The position numbers and the translations under genes are program-made. Positions 47,440 to 56,143 of a stretch of DNA of 64,000 bases are shown piece by piece. Origin of the DNA: Viridibacterium sediminicola (GTDB lineage Bacteria; Pseudomonadota; Gammaproteobacteria; Burkholderiales; Rhodocyclaceae); the NCBI RefSeq assembly GCF_039631295.1, contig NZ_JBDIVE010000005.1, positions 186,001 to 250,000 on the forward strand, read 5' to 3'. The notes under the pieces were generated by a model that had not been told where the DNA came from, searched no databases, and saw only the letters and a program-made list of their open reading frames with translations. Positions within the stretch are counted from its first letter, which is position 1. Every line of letters begins with the position of its first letter.

Positions 47440-47940
47440 TCAGCTGCTGGCGGTGTCGCCCGCCGCACTGTCTTCAGCGGCCTCGTCTTCAGCCGCTGGG
47501 CTGGCTTCGGTCGCAGCGCTGGCCGCAGCAGAAGCCGGCTGAACCGGCGCTGGCGCACGTGAAAAAGCTTGCTGTACGGCGGCAATCACGCGTGCGGCGT
47601 TGAAGGGTTTGACCACATAGCCGCTCGCACCGCCTTCGATCGAGGCCTGCACCACCTGACGCTCGGTCGAGCCGGTCACCATCAGCACACGGGTCTCCGG
47701 CATTTCGGTGCGGATGTCGCGCAAGACATCGACACCGCTGACGCCGGGCATCATCACATCGAGACAGACCAGACGCGGCGTCAGCTTGCGGCAGATCGCC
47801 AGAGCGGTTAAGCCGTCTTTAGCCTCGCCGACGACCTCGGCGCCTTCCTGCCGCAGGATGCCGCGCAGCATGGCCCGCGTGGTGTCATTGTCGTCCACCA
47901 CGACGACCGAGATGCCATAAAGGGACGGATTGCCTCGCAT
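47440..47940 (-). CDS. Single-domain response regulator with acidic Ala-rich tail
   Basis: This 166-residue protein has a complete CheY-like receiver (about 9-130): VVDDNDTTR, phosphoacceptor Asp in VCLDVMMPG, T in MVTGS and K in VVKPF. The last ~40 residues are Ala/Glu/Asp/Ser-rich and probably disordered. No output domain is present, so it acts through protein contact. It follows the diguanylate cyclase gene by two bases and is probably cotranscribed with it. Confidence 0.9.
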   Translation of the reverse strand: MRGNPSLYGISVVVVDDNDTTRAMLRGILRQEGAEVVGEAKDGLTALAICRKLTPRLVCLDVMMPGVSGVDVLRDIRTEMPETRVLMVTGSTERQVVQASIEGGASGYVVKPFNAARVIAAVQQAFSRAPAPVQPASAAASAATEASPAAEDEAAEDSAAGDTASS

Positions 47941-47942
47941 TG

Positions 47943-48896
47943 CTATTGCGCCTCACTCAATTCAACCTGCGCCACCACGCGGTTACGCCCGCGTGCCTTG
48001 GCTTCGTACAAAGCACCATCGGCCGCGCGCACCAGGGCCAGCGGGCCCGGCGCACTGCGTGCCGCCATCACCGTTGCCACGCCCATGCTCAGCGTGACCA
48101 CGCCGATGCCAGCGCGGTGCTCAATGGCCAGTTGCTGGATATCCTGACGCATCGCCTCGGCCAGGCGACAGGCGCCCTCACGATCAGTGTCCGGCAGGAT
48201 CACCGCAAACTCCTCACCACCATAGCGCGCGACAAGGTCAGTCGGGCGTTTGACGCGATTAGCCAGCGCCTGGGCCACCGCGCGCAGACACTCGTCGCCC
48301 GCCTGGTGACCGTAAAAATCGTTGTACTGCTTGAAGAAATCCACATCACACATCAGCAGCGAGAGCTTGGACTCATGGCGCACACCACGCGACCACTCGC
48401 GCTGCAGGAATTCGTCGAACTGGCGACGGTTGGCAATGCCGGTCAGGCCGTCAACCGAAGACAGGCGCGTCAGCTCGCGATTGGCTTCGTCCAGGCGCCG
48501 CGTCAGCACCACCAGCGAGTAACGCATCTGGGCAATGCGCTGCATGGCGCGCACCTTGGCGGTCAGCACGATCTCCGACACCGGCTTGACCAGGTAATCG
48601 TCCCCCCCGACCGCGATGCCGCGCTCCAGATCTTCGTCACTGGTGCGCGCCGTCAGGAAGATGATCGGCGTCCATTCGCCGTCGCGTTCGAGCTGGCGAA
48701 TGCGCTTGGCCACCTCGTAACCATTGAGCCCCGGCATGATCACGTCGAGCAGGATCAAGTCCGGCCGGTGCTGCTTGAAGAGTTCGATTCCCTCGGCACC
48801 ATCACGTGCCACAAAGGTTTCGATGCCGATTTTGCGCAGCTGGTGACTCACCAGCGTGGCACTTGTCAGCGTGTCATCGACTACCAGCGCCTTCAT
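47943..48896 (-). CDS. Response regulator diguanylate cyclase (REC-GGDEF)
   Basis: This 317-residue protein has an N-terminal receiver (MKALVVDDTLT; phosphoacceptor in LILLDVIMPG; K in YLVKPV), a coiled linker (LTRRLDEANRELTRL) and a GGDEF domain with DGLTGIANRRQFDEFL and the active-site variant RYGGEEF. The inhibitory site RxxD (RPTD) lies five residues before GGEEF, so product inhibition is likely intact. This is WspR/PleD-like architecture: phosphorylation would raise cyclic di-GMP. It lies divergent from mltD. Confidence 0.94.
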   Translation of the reverse strand: MKALVVDDTLTSATLVSHQLRKIGIETFVARDGAEGIELFKQHRPDLILLDVIMPGLNGYEVAKRIRQLERDGEWTPIIFLTARTSDEDLERGIAVGGDDYLVKPVSEIVLTAKVRAMQRIAQMRYSLVVLTRRLDEANRELTRLSSVDGLTGIANRRQFDEFLQREWSRGVRHESKLSLLMCDVDFFKQYNDFYGHQAGDECLRAVAQALANRVKRPTDLVARYGGEEFAVILPDTDREGACRLAEAMRQDIQQLAIEHRAGIGVVTLSMGVATVMAARSAPGPLALVRAADGALYEAKARGRNRVVAQVELSEAQ

Positions 48897-48991
48897 TGAG
48901 CTTCCTGAACAAACATCCCGCTACATAAAAGAGCTGGCGTACCAGCACGAAACCGCTAAAATCCCCACAGTCACTTGTACGGCAAAAAACC

Positions 48992-50347
48992 ATGAAGGCT
49001 TTAGCGTTCCTTTCTGCCGCATTGGGTCTAGGCTGTTGGAGCCTCGGACACGCTGCCGAATCAAATTTCACGCTGCAGGTTGCCACCAGCCTGTCGCTCC
49101 CCGTCACTCCCCCGCAAAACCAGACTTCCGCACAAAACAGCTTCGTGCTGGCCACACCTGCGGCTGTCGTTCCGGCGCAAGCCCCAGCTCCCGCCGCCGC
49201 GCCGGTGGCCGATGCCGCCTCATCGAGCAGCGCGCGTATCGCCAGTGTGGACCATACCGCACAAACGGCCGATATCTGGGAACGTATGCGCCACGGTTTT
49301 GCCATGCAAAACCTCGCAAGCCCGCTGGTCGATGACCGCATGCGCTACTACCTGGCACGCCCGGCCGCACTCAAGACCATGCTCGAGCGCAGTCGCAAGT
49401 ACATGTACTACATCGTCGGCGAGCTCGAAAAGCGTGGCATGCCGACCGAGCTGGCCCTGCTGCCGGTGGTCGAGAGTGCCTTCAATCCGCTGGCGCTGTC
49501 TTCGGCCAAAGCCGCCGGCCTGTGGCAATTCATCCCCTCGACCGGCAAGACCTACGCCTTGCAGCAGAACTGGTGGGTCGATGAGCGCCGCGACATCGTC
49601 GCCTCGACCGATGCCGCCCTCACCTACCTGCAATCGATCTACGAGATGCATGGCGACTGGCAGCTAGCCCTGGCCTCCTACAACTGGGGCGAAAACGCCG
49701 TCGCGCGCGCCATCGCCAACAACAAAGCGGCCGGCAAACCCACCGATTTCGCCAGCCTGCGCATGCCCGAGGAAACCCGTTACTACGTGCCCAAGCTGCA
49801 GGCCATCAAGAACATCATCGCTCGACCCGAGCAATACGGCATCAGCTTGCCCAATATCGCCAACGAGCCCTACTTCAGCACCATCGACAAGATGCCCGGC
49901 ATGGACGTCGCCCTGGCCGCCAAGCTGGCCGAGATGCCGACCTCTGAATTCCTGATGCTCAACCCCGGTTACAACCGCCCGGTGATGCCCGGTAGCGACG
50001 ACGCCGGCGTGGTACTGCCGGTCGAGAATGCGCGCAAGTTCAAAGACAATCTGGCCAAGCATCTGGCCAACGGCGATGCGCCGCTGGTGACCTGGAAAAC
50101 CTATCTGGTGCCGCAAACGGCACGTGTCGAACAGATCGCCCGCAATCTGGGCCTGGCGGTGCAGGCGCTGTGCAACGCCAATGGTCTGAGCGCCCGTGCG
50201 CTGCTGGCTGCCGGTTACAAGCTGCTGGTGCCCTCGCAGAACTCCGAGCCGGTCCCCGCGGCCATCGCCCAGGCCGGCAAGCTGCAACCGGTCAGCCAAA
50301 AGCGCAGCACGCGCAGCGTGCGGCCGAGCAAGCGTCGTCACGGCTAA
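48992..50347 (+). CDS. mltD: Membrane-bound lytic murein transglycosylase D
   Basis: This 451-residue cell-wall enzyme cuts peptidoglycan with 1,6-anhydro ring formation. It has a signal peptide (cut after LGHAA), an Ala/Pro-rich linker, and an SLT domain with the catalytic Glu (E161) in ESAFNPLALSSAKAAGLWQF and ALASYNWGENAV. A single LysM-like segment follows near the end (YLVPQTARVEQIARNLGL). There is no lipobox Cys, so it is periplasmic rather than lipid-anchored. The basic C-terminus (RPSKRRHG) is unusual. pabBC starts 10 bases after it. Confidence 0.93.
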   Translation: MKALAFLSAALGLGCWSLGHAAESNFTLQVATSLSLPVTPPQNQTSAQNSFVLATPAAVVPAQAPAPAAAPVADAASSSSARIASVDHTAQTADIWERMRHGFAMQNLASPLVDDRMRYYLARPAALKTMLERSRKYMYYIVGELEKRGMPTELALLPVVESAFNPLALSSAKAAGLWQFIPSTGKTYALQQNWWVDERRDIVASTDAALTYLQSIYEMHGDWQLALASYNWGENAVARAIANNKAAGKPTDFASLRMPEETRYYVPKLQAIKNIIARPEQYGISLPNIANEPYFSTIDKMPGMDVALAAKLAEMPTSEFLMLNPGYNRPVMPGSDDAGVVLPVENARKFKDNLAKHLANGDAPLVTWKTYLVPQTARVEQIARNLGLAVQALCNANGLSARALLAAGYKLLVPSQNSEPVPAAIAQAGKLQPVSQKRSTRSVRPSKRRHG

Positions 50348-50357
50348 GCAGGGCTCG

Positions 50358-52172
50358 ATGCAGGGGCTGTTCGCGCCGGGCGCGCACGCGCAGGAAGCCT
50401 TCGCGCTGTTCGAAGACCAGCTTGCCACCCCCGGCAGCGCCCTGCTGCTGCACGAGCCTCTGCACAACATCGACTGCCTGTCCGCCGATCAGGCCGGCAG
50501 CTTTTTCAGCCGCATCGAGGCCCAGCAGCGTGCTGGCCACTGGATCGCGCTGATCGCCCATTACGAACTGGGCTCTGCCTTCGAAGCCCGCGCACCGCAA
50601 GCCCCGGCGGCAACGCGGCTGGCGCGCGCCATGGTTTTCCGCCAGGCCACCCGACTGCAAGGCGAAGCGCTGGCTGCCTGGTGGGCGCAGCAACTGGCCC
50701 ACCTGTCAGCACAGGCCCGCGAGGCAGGCGTACTGTCCCTGCACACCGCGCCCGATGCAGCGGATCACTACCTGCAGCAAGTGCAGCGCGTACTCGACTA
50801 CATCCGCGCCGGCGACTGCTACCAGGTCAATCTGAGTCTGCCGCTGCACGGCCAGAGCTTCGGCCACCCCGCCGCGCTGTATGCGCAACTGCGCAGCGCA
50901 CAGCCGGTGCGCCATGGCGGCCTGCTCTTCGATGGCGACAGCTGGCTGCTTTCGCATTCGCCCGAACTGTTCTTTGCCCGTCAGGGCTCGCGCATCGATT
51001 GCCGGCCGATGAAAGGCACCGCCGCACGGACGGGCTCAGCCGAGGCCGACGCACAGATTGCCGCCAGGCTGCAGGCCTCGGAGAAGAATCGCGCCGAGAA
51101 CCTGATGATCGTCGACCTGATCCGCAATGACCTGGGTCGTCTGGCACCCGCCGGTCAGGTGCGGGTGGAGCGCCTGTTCGAGCTGGAGCCCTACCCCAGC
51201 GTGTTCCAGCTCACCTCCAGCATCTGCGCAGAAGGTGTCGAGGCCAGCCTCGCCGAGCTGTTCCAGGCGCTGTTTCCCTGCGGTTCGATCACCGGGGCGC
51301 CCAAGCTGCGCGCCATGCAGATCATCGACGAACTCGAAGCGCGCCCGCGCGGCGTGTACTGCGGCGCCATCGGCCACCTCGCGCCTGATGGCGACTGCCA
51401 CTTCAACGTGCCGATCCGCACCCTGCGCGTGGCGCGCGACGGACAATGCCATCTGGATGTCGGCAGCGGCATCGTTGCCGACTCAGTGCCTGAGGAAGAG
51501 CTGGCCGAATGCCTCGCCAAGGCGCGTTTCGTCCGCGAGGATGGTCTGCAGCTGATCGAAACCTTGCGTTGCGAAGCCGGCCAGCCATCGCCCTGGCCGC
51601 TGCTGGCCTATCACCTGCAGCGCTTGCGTGACTCCGCCCGGGCTCTGCATTTCGCTTATCGCGAAGCAGACATCCTCAGCGCGATCAGCCAGCACATCCA
51701 GACGCTCACCGCAGGCACGCATCGCCTGCGCCTGCTGCTGTCACGCGATGGCCGCGTCAGCCTCAGCAGCGCGCCACTGGAAGCCCTGCCCGCCCAGCCG
51801 CGCATCCGCCTGGCGGCACAAAGTCTCGACGCCGCCGATCCGCGCCTGCAACACAAGACGAGCGCCCGCAGCTTCTACGACGCGGCGCTGCGGGCCGCCA
51901 TCGCCGAGGGCTTTTTTGACGAGATTTTCTGCAATACGCGTGGCGAGCTGTGCGAGGGCGCGCGCAGCAATCTGTTCATCGAGCGCGCTGGCCAGCTGCT
52001 CACGCCGGCACGTCACTGCGGCCTGCTACCGGGGGTGATGCGTGCCAGCCTGCTGGCCGAACACGGCGCACGCGAAGCCGTGCTCTACCCGCAAGACCTT
52101 GAGCAAGCTGATCGCATCTTCGTCAGCAATGCCTTGCGAGGCTTGGTCGAAGTCAGCCTGCAGCGCGCCTGA
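50358..52172 (+). CDS. pabB: Aminodeoxychorismate synthase component I - aminodeoxychorismate lyase fusion
   Basis: This 604-residue fusion contains two steps of p-aminobenzoate synthesis for folate. Residues about 1-385 are the chorismate-binding PabB domain (RPMKGTAARTG, NLMIVDLIRNDLGR, GSITGAPKLRAMQIIDELE, YCGAIGHL, DVGSGIVADS). Residues about 395-604 are the PLP-dependent PabC lyase (Lys in LQHKTSARSFYD; EIFCNTRGELCEGARSNLFI; GLLPGVMR). I chose the ATG ten bases after mltD; upstream in-frame codons overlap mltD. Fusions of this kind are common in betaproteobacteria. Confidence 0.94.
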   Translation: MQGLFAPGAHAQEAFALFEDQLATPGSALLLHEPLHNIDCLSADQAGSFFSRIEAQQRAGHWIALIAHYELGSAFEARAPQAPAATRLARAMVFRQATRLQGEALAAWWAQQLAHLSAQAREAGVLSLHTAPDAADHYLQQVQRVLDYIRAGDCYQVNLSLPLHGQSFGHPAALYAQLRSAQPVRHGGLLFDGDSWLLSHSPELFFARQGSRIDCRPMKGTAARTGSAEADAQIAARLQASEKNRAENLMIVDLIRNDLGRLAPAGQVRVERLFELEPYPSVFQLTSSICAEGVEASLAELFQALFPCGSITGAPKLRAMQIIDELEARPRGVYCGAIGHLAPDGDCHFNVPIRTLRVARDGQCHLDVGSGIVADSVPEEELAECLAKARFVREDGLQLIETLRCEAGQPSPWPLLAYHLQRLRDSARALHFAYREADILSAISQHIQTLTAGTHRLRLLLSRDGRVSLSSAPLEALPAQPRIRLAAQSLDAADPRLQHKTSARSFYDAALRAAIAEGFFDEIFCNTRGELCEGARSNLFIERAGQLLTPARHCGLLPGVMRASLLAEHGAREAVLYPQDLEQADRIFVSNALRGLVEVSLQRA

Positions 52173-52197
52173 AACGCCCGCCCGACTCAAGCCCAAA

Positions 52198-52527
52198 TCA
52201 GTGATCAGCCAACCTTGGCAAACCATGCCGGGCACGCGCCTGGTTGCAGGCTTCGTTCTGGATGCCGTGCACGCCGTGGGCGGCAAAATCACGACAGGGA
52301 TCGGGGCGGAATTCGTAGATCGCGCAGCTGACACGCTCGCCAATCTCGCCCTGCAAAGCAACACAGCGCGGCGGGCTGCGATCGGTACCGCGCATGCGGC
52401 AAGTGCTGGCCGTTTCCTCGTCCGCCAGCATCGCCGGCACATAGCCGCCGACTTCGCTATCGAGCTGGCTGTGATGGAAACTCACGCGAAAACTGGCGCA
52501 ACAGGCGCCACAGGTCTGACAGGGCAT
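52198..52527 (-). CDS. YkgJ-family cysteine cluster protein
   Basis: This 109-residue protein has the zinc or iron-cluster cysteines of the YkgJ/CxxCxxCC family: CQTCGACC at the N-terminus, then Cys in STCRMRG, PRCVAL, VSCAIYEFRPDPCRDF. The function is not established. It converges on pabBC and is alone on its transcript. The start codon is the first ATG, with its cysteine motif at the very beginning as in relatives. Confidence 0.88.
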   Translation of the reverse strand: MPCQTCGACCASFRVSFHHSQLDSEVGGYVPAMLADEETASTCRMRGTDRSPPRCVALQGEIGERVSCAIYEFRPDPCRDFAAHGVHGIQNEACNQARARHGLPRLADH

Positions 52528-52614
52528 GATCCGGGAACTCGATGAAACTGCCGCGCCCGCAGAGCTCGGGGCGCGGCAGCGCGCATCATACCTTCAGGCG
52601 CTGGCGCCCTGGAC

Positions 52615-53265
52615 TCAGAAGCTGTACTTGAGCCCGGCAGTATAGGTATTGAGCTTGCCGTAGCCGGTCTCAGGATTCCCCAGACCGCTGTAATGATTCC
52701 ATTCGACCGTGGCGGCCACCGCCTTGCTCAGGTCATAGCTGAGGCCGGCGCCACTGAGCATGCCCGTGGAGTCGTGCGAGGTATTGCTAGTCGCTACGCC
52801 CGGGCTGCCCACGGCGCTCAGTTTGGTATGTGCCTGGATCAGACCCAGCTTGCCGTAGAGCGACACACCATGCGACAGCGGCAGGATCCCGACGCCAGCC
52901 AAGGTAGCGCCCTGCGCCTCGAACTCACCGGTCACCGCCTGGTTGGCAGCGGAGGCGAGATTGGACTGATAGCCGTATTTGCCCAGATTCACATAACCCA
53001 GCTCGACCGCCGCATAGCGATTCACGCGATAACCCAGGTTAAAACCATAGGTGGTGTTCTGCGTATCCGAGCTACCCGAGGAGACCTGCAGCCCTTGCGC
53101 GCCGACCGCGCTATCAATGCCGCCCTTTTTCAGCGCGCTCACACCAGCGCCCAGCGAAGCGCCAACATAAGGCCCCGTCTCGGCGGCGAACGCGCTGCTC
53201 ATCAGGCATGCGCCAATACCGAGGCTGAACAGGATGGAACGGCAGGATTTGATGGGGGTGTTCAT
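52615..53265 (-). CDS. Outer-membrane beta-barrel protein (OmpA/OmpW-like fold)
   Basis: This 216-residue exported protein has a signal peptide ending SSAFA and the ETGPYVGASLGAG start of small outer-membrane barrels. Alternating hydrophobic strands with aromatic girdles follow (YGFNLGYRVNRYAAVELGYV), ending in the sorting signal Phe (LKYSF). AAGGAG precedes the ATG; the 15 upstream in-frame codons are rejected. The function is unknown; eight-stranded barrels of this type act in adhesion, stress or small-molecule passage. Confidence 0.87.
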   Translation of the reverse strand: MNTPIKSCRSILFSLGIGACLMSSAFAAETGPYVGASLGAGVSALKKGGIDSAVGAQGLQVSSGSSDTQNTTYGFNLGYRVNRYAAVELGYVNLGKYGYQSNLASAANQAVTGEFEAQGATLAGVGILPLSHGVSLYGKLGLIQAHTKLSAVGSPGVATSNTSHDSTGMLSGAGLSYDLSKAVAATVEWNHYSGLGNPETGYGKLNTYTAGLKYSF

Positions 53266-53600
53266 TGCTAACTCCTTTTCTTTCCGAAAACCGGAGTAGT
53301 CATTGAACAACTTTGCTGTCAGCGCCCTGTTTCAAACGCTTTTCGGCTTGCGACAATGCGTAAGCAAAGATGTCAGCCAGTGCCAAACGCAGGCAATCCA
53401 GGCAAATCACATTTTTGTTCGCCGATATATGGACGCGAAGGACGCGAAGGACGCGAAGAAAAAGCAAAGGTCCGCAAAGAAAGCAACTCTTGCTTCCCTT
53501 GGCGGACCTTCTGTCTTGCTCTGCGGCCTTTGCGCTGACAGTCCATCGCCTAAAAACTGAATACGCCTTCACTGAACTGCAGACGGGCCAACTCCGGTCT
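53266..53600. other. Non-coding gap with a repeat
   Basis: No gene is supported. Apparent frames here are translations of the repeat. The first part is the promoter region of the outer-membrane barrel gene, and the middle holds a degenerate CGCGAAG-family repeat. Confidence 0.6.
53430..53545. repeat. Single copy of the CGCGAAG/CCTTTGCG inverted repeat family
   Basis: Three direct copies of GGACGCGAAG open the left arm, continuing AAAAAGCAAAGGTCCGC; the right arm (GCGGACCTT...GCGGCCTTTGCGC) is its imperfect inverse. It belongs with the array at 12412-13049 and the copies at 39144 and 63241. Confidence 0.8.
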
Positions 53601-54254
53601 TCACAATTGCGTCTGCAGGCGATAGAGGGTCTGGCCGGAATCGAGATACTTGCGCTCAAAGGGCGTCAGCGGATCCTGCGTCGCAAAGACTTCAACGGCA
53701 GGCGTGCTGCCCGTGATGAAGCCGATGGCAAGCGCCAGTTCCTGCACATAGATCGACCAGTTGCTGCGGCATTCAAGCGTGCCGCCAAGCGCCAGCAGGC
53801 TGGGGAACACCGGGCTGCCGTGCCAGCGCCGTGCCAACTGGCCGATTTTCGGCCAGGGATTGGGGTAGAGCAGGAAGTGCTTGTCCAGACGAATCCCGGC
53901 CTGCAGCAGCAGGCGCCAGAAATCGACCAGATCAGCGCGCACGAACTGCAGATTGTCCGGCATCTCACCGGGCTTGCCGCGCGCCAGACGGTCAGCCGAC
54001 TGATCGACTCCGAGCACGAAATGCTGCGGATGGGCGCGGGCCAGGCGCAAGCTGCTCCAGCCCACGCCACAGCCGGCATCGAGCAGAATCGGCGCGCGGC
54101 CGTCCCAGCACGGCATCACCTGGTCGAAAGCCGCCTGGCTGTGCGCGCTGATCGGCTTGCGGAAAGGATGATCGCGGTGGCGGGCGAGCAGCTCGCCGAG
54201 CTTCTCGTGCGGCGCGTCCTGCGCACTGTCGATATCGCGTGAATTAGCGTACAT
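53601..54254 (-). CDS. TrmB-like SAM methyltransferase with variant signature
   Basis: This 217-residue protein resembles tRNA (guanine-N7) methyltransferase: SAM motif LLDAGCGVGWSS, VLGVDQSADRL, and LLYPNPWPK. Canonical TrmB has an Asp in PDPW and a following basic KKRHxKRR stretch; here N132 replaces the Asp and the basic stretch reads KIGQLARRWHG. It may therefore be a paralogue with a different substrate. It overlaps the end of dusC by 11 bases, pairing it with a tRNA-modification gene. I chose the ATG in that overlap. Confidence 0.75.
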   Translation of the reverse strand: MYANSRDIDSAQDAPHEKLGELLARHRDHPFRKPISAHSQAAFDQVMPCWDGRAPILLDAGCGVGWSSLRLARAHPQHFVLGVDQSADRLARGKPGEMPDNLQFVRADLVDFWRLLLQAGIRLDKHFLLYPNPWPKIGQLARRWHGSPVFPSLLALGGTLECRSNWSIYVQELALAIGFITGSTPAVEVFATQDPLTPFERKYLDSGQTLYRLQTQL

Positions 54255-55245
54255 GCGCGGCGCTCCAGCCCGTGTCCAGTTGGCGGTCGATCTCCGCCGC
54301 AACACGCAGGGGCTTGATCTGCTGATACAGCTGCTCGGCCTGCGGATAGCGGCGGCGCAGCAGGTTGAGCCATTGCTTCAGGCGCCCCGGCGCGTGCCGC
54401 GCTTCGACCTTGATCTGCACCGCCTGCCAGTAATCGCGCAGCAAGGGCTGCAAAGCCTCCCAGTCCTCACCCGCGCACTCGGCCGGCGCCTCACCACGCA
54501 GATGACGACGGATGCGACTGGCCAGATAAGGATCGGCCACCGCGCCACGACCGAGCATCACATCTTGCAGACCACTCTCGGCGCGGCAGCGCAGATAGTC
54601 TTCGACCGTCCAGATCTCGCCATTGGCCACCACCGGCACCTTCACTGCTTCGGCGATGCGTGCAATCCATGGCCAGTGCGCCGGTGGGCGATAGCCTTCC
54701 TCCTTGGTCCGCGCATGCACCACCAGCATCTGCGCGCCGCCATCAACCAGCGCCTGTGCAGCCTCGATGGCGCGTGATTTGTCCTGCACGCCCAGGCGCA
54801 TCTTGGCCGTGAAGGGCATGCGCCCAGCCACCGCAGCACTGACTTCGCGGCAGATGCGATGCAGCAGCTCCGGCTCATCGAGCAAGATTGCGCCGCCGCG
54901 ATGTTTGTTGACGGTGGGTGCCGGACAGCCGAAGTTCAGATCGATGCCCGCCGGTTTCAGGCTGGCCAGACGGTCGGCATTGTCGGCCATGCAGGCCGGA
55001 TCCGAACCGAGCAGCTGCACGCGCACCACGGTGCCCGCCGCCGTGCGTGAGGCATGGCGCAGCTCCGGCACGGTGCGCAGGAATACACGCGCTGGCAGCA
55101 GGCTGCCCGACACGCGCACGAATTCCGTCACGCACCAGTCATAGGGCGTAGCGCGTGTCAGAACGTCGCGCATCAGCTCGTCGACCATGCCCTCCATGGG
55201 CGCCAACAACAAATGCGGGACTGATAGTTTCGAGGGGGACAACAT
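54244..55245 (-). CDS. dusC: tRNA-dihydrouridine(16) synthase
   Basis: This 333-residue flavoenzyme reduces uridine in tRNA. Family motifs are LLLAPMEGMVD, LNFGCPAPTVNKHRGGA with the catalytic Cys, MRLGVQDKSRAIEAAQ, VHARTKEEGYRPPAHW, VVANGEIW and VMLGRGAVADPYL. The DusC subgroup is suggested by EGMVDELMRDVLT and TVNKHRGG. It is first in a two-gene operon with the TrmB-like gene. Confidence 0.93.
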   Translation of the reverse strand: MLSPSKLSVPHLLLAPMEGMVDELMRDVLTRATPYDWCVTEFVRVSGSLLPARVFLRTVPELRHASRTAAGTVVRVQLLGSDPACMADNADRLASLKPAGIDLNFGCPAPTVNKHRGGAILLDEPELLHRICREVSAAVAGRMPFTAKMRLGVQDKSRAIEAAQALVDGGAQMLVVHARTKEEGYRPPAHWPWIARIAEAVKVPVVANGEIWTVEDYLRCRAESGLQDVMLGRGAVADPYLASRIRRHLRGEAPAECAGEDWEALQPLLRDYWQAVQIKVEARHAPGRLKQWLNLLRRRYPQAEQLYQQIKPLRVAAEIDRQLDTGWSAAHVR

Positions 55246-55431
55246 AGGCGCGCCATGCTATCGTTGCCCCCCTTGCAGGTAAAGGACTGATTTGTCCACT
55301 ACCCGCGTATTCCGGCAGTTAGACCGGAAATCAAGCTGATCGTGCGCACGGACACGCCCATCCAGCCAGCCCTTTGCAGACCTGTTCCTTGTCCGGAAGT
55401 TGTGCCGGGCAACCGGCAAGTGTGACCAATC

Positions 55432-55914
55432 GTGATCGTCGTCAATCTGATCTGTGACCTCAAGCACAGCTTCGAAGGCTGGTTCGCCTCCGCCGAAGCC
55501 CTGCAGGCACAGCAAGCCAATGGGCAGCTCTGCTGTCCGATCTGTGAATCCCCGCAAGTCGACGTCCTGGCCAGTGTGTCGCACACGCGCCGGGCGAGCG
55601 ACCGGCAGCCAGAGCACGCGCTTGAGATCACCGCCGATGTCGATAACAGCGCACGCGCCAGCGCCCTGCTCGCCGCTGCAGGCTTGCCCGACACGCTCAA
55701 CGCTCAGGAACTGCTGCAGGCCCTGATGCAGAAGCTGCAAGAAGCCGGCGCCCGCCCCGGCCAGCCGGAAGCTTTTGCGATTGAAGTACACCGCCTGCAG
55801 GACGGCGAAACCGAGCTGCGCGCAATTCGCGGCATCAGCTCGCTGCAGGAGATCGAAAGCCTGCTCGAAGAGAGCATCAGCCTGATCCCCATCGCCAAGG
55901 AAAACCTGCACTGA
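55432..55914 (+). CDS. DUF1178 family protein
   Basis: This 160-residue cytosolic protein belongs to DUF1178. It starts MIVVNLICDLKHSFEGWF and has the CPxC pair (CCPICES) of a probable zinc ribbon, with a long helical C-terminal half. The function is unknown. It starts with GTG, as the family N-terminus begins at this residue. It is divergent from dusC, with a 186-bp gap that includes the promoters of both. Confidence 0.85.
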   Translation: MIVVNLICDLKHSFEGWFASAEALQAQQANGQLCCPICESPQVDVLASVSHTRRASDRQPEHALEITADVDNSARASALLAAAGLPDTLNAQELLQALMQKLQEAGARPGQPEAFAIEVHRLQDGETELRAIRGISSLQEIESLLEESISLIPIAKENLH

Positions 55915-55932
55915 GCTGCAGGCACTGCCGGC

Positions 55933-56079
55933 TCAGACCGAACGCTGGCGGCTACTCGACTCCGGCACGAAACTCAGCGGGAACATCCCTTCGAGCTTGA
56001 CAGGCGCCTTGCGCGCCCATTTGCGCGCCAGACGCTCGCGCCACCGCCACTTACCCCAGCTGACTGCTTTGAATTTCAT
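55933..56079 (-). CDS. Small basic Trp-rich protein (48 aa), tentative
   Basis: A 48-codon frame starts at an ATG with GGAG about 9 bases upstream; the protein (MKFKAVSWGKWRWRERLARK at the N-terminus) is very basic with three Trp. Its ribosome binding site sits in the 3' arm of a perfect hairpin (56086-56105). It converges on the DUF1178 gene with 18 bases between stops and follows the phosphodiesterase-like gene's end. No family is recognised. Confidence 0.4.
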   Translation of the reverse strand: MKFKAVSWGKWRWRERLARKWARKAPVKLEGMFPLSFVPESSSRQRSV

Positions 56080-56085
56080 GGTTCT

Positions 56086-56105
56086 GCTCCGTGGTTTTAC
56101 GGAGC
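56086..56105 (-). promoter_or_regulatory. Hairpin sequestering the ribosome binding site of the 48-aa ORF
   Basis: GCTCCGT and ACGGAGC, separated by AAAACC on the minus strand, form a seven-pair stem that covers the GGAG. It could act as a translational switch or thermosensor, or as a terminator-like relic. Confidence 0.4.
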
Positions 56106-56143
56106 ATAGACAGTCAAGATGACTGCGATCTGACAAGCGTGTT

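Noticed and set aside
48856..49335. An open frame overlapping the start of mltD
   Set aside because: It overlaps the mltD signal peptide in another frame, begins inside the diguanylate cyclase gene, and has no ribosome binding site or family resemblance.
53303..53560. Small open frames with Asp-Ala-Lys repeats
   Set aside because: They are translations of the GGACGCGAAG direct repeats within the dispersed inverted-repeat element.
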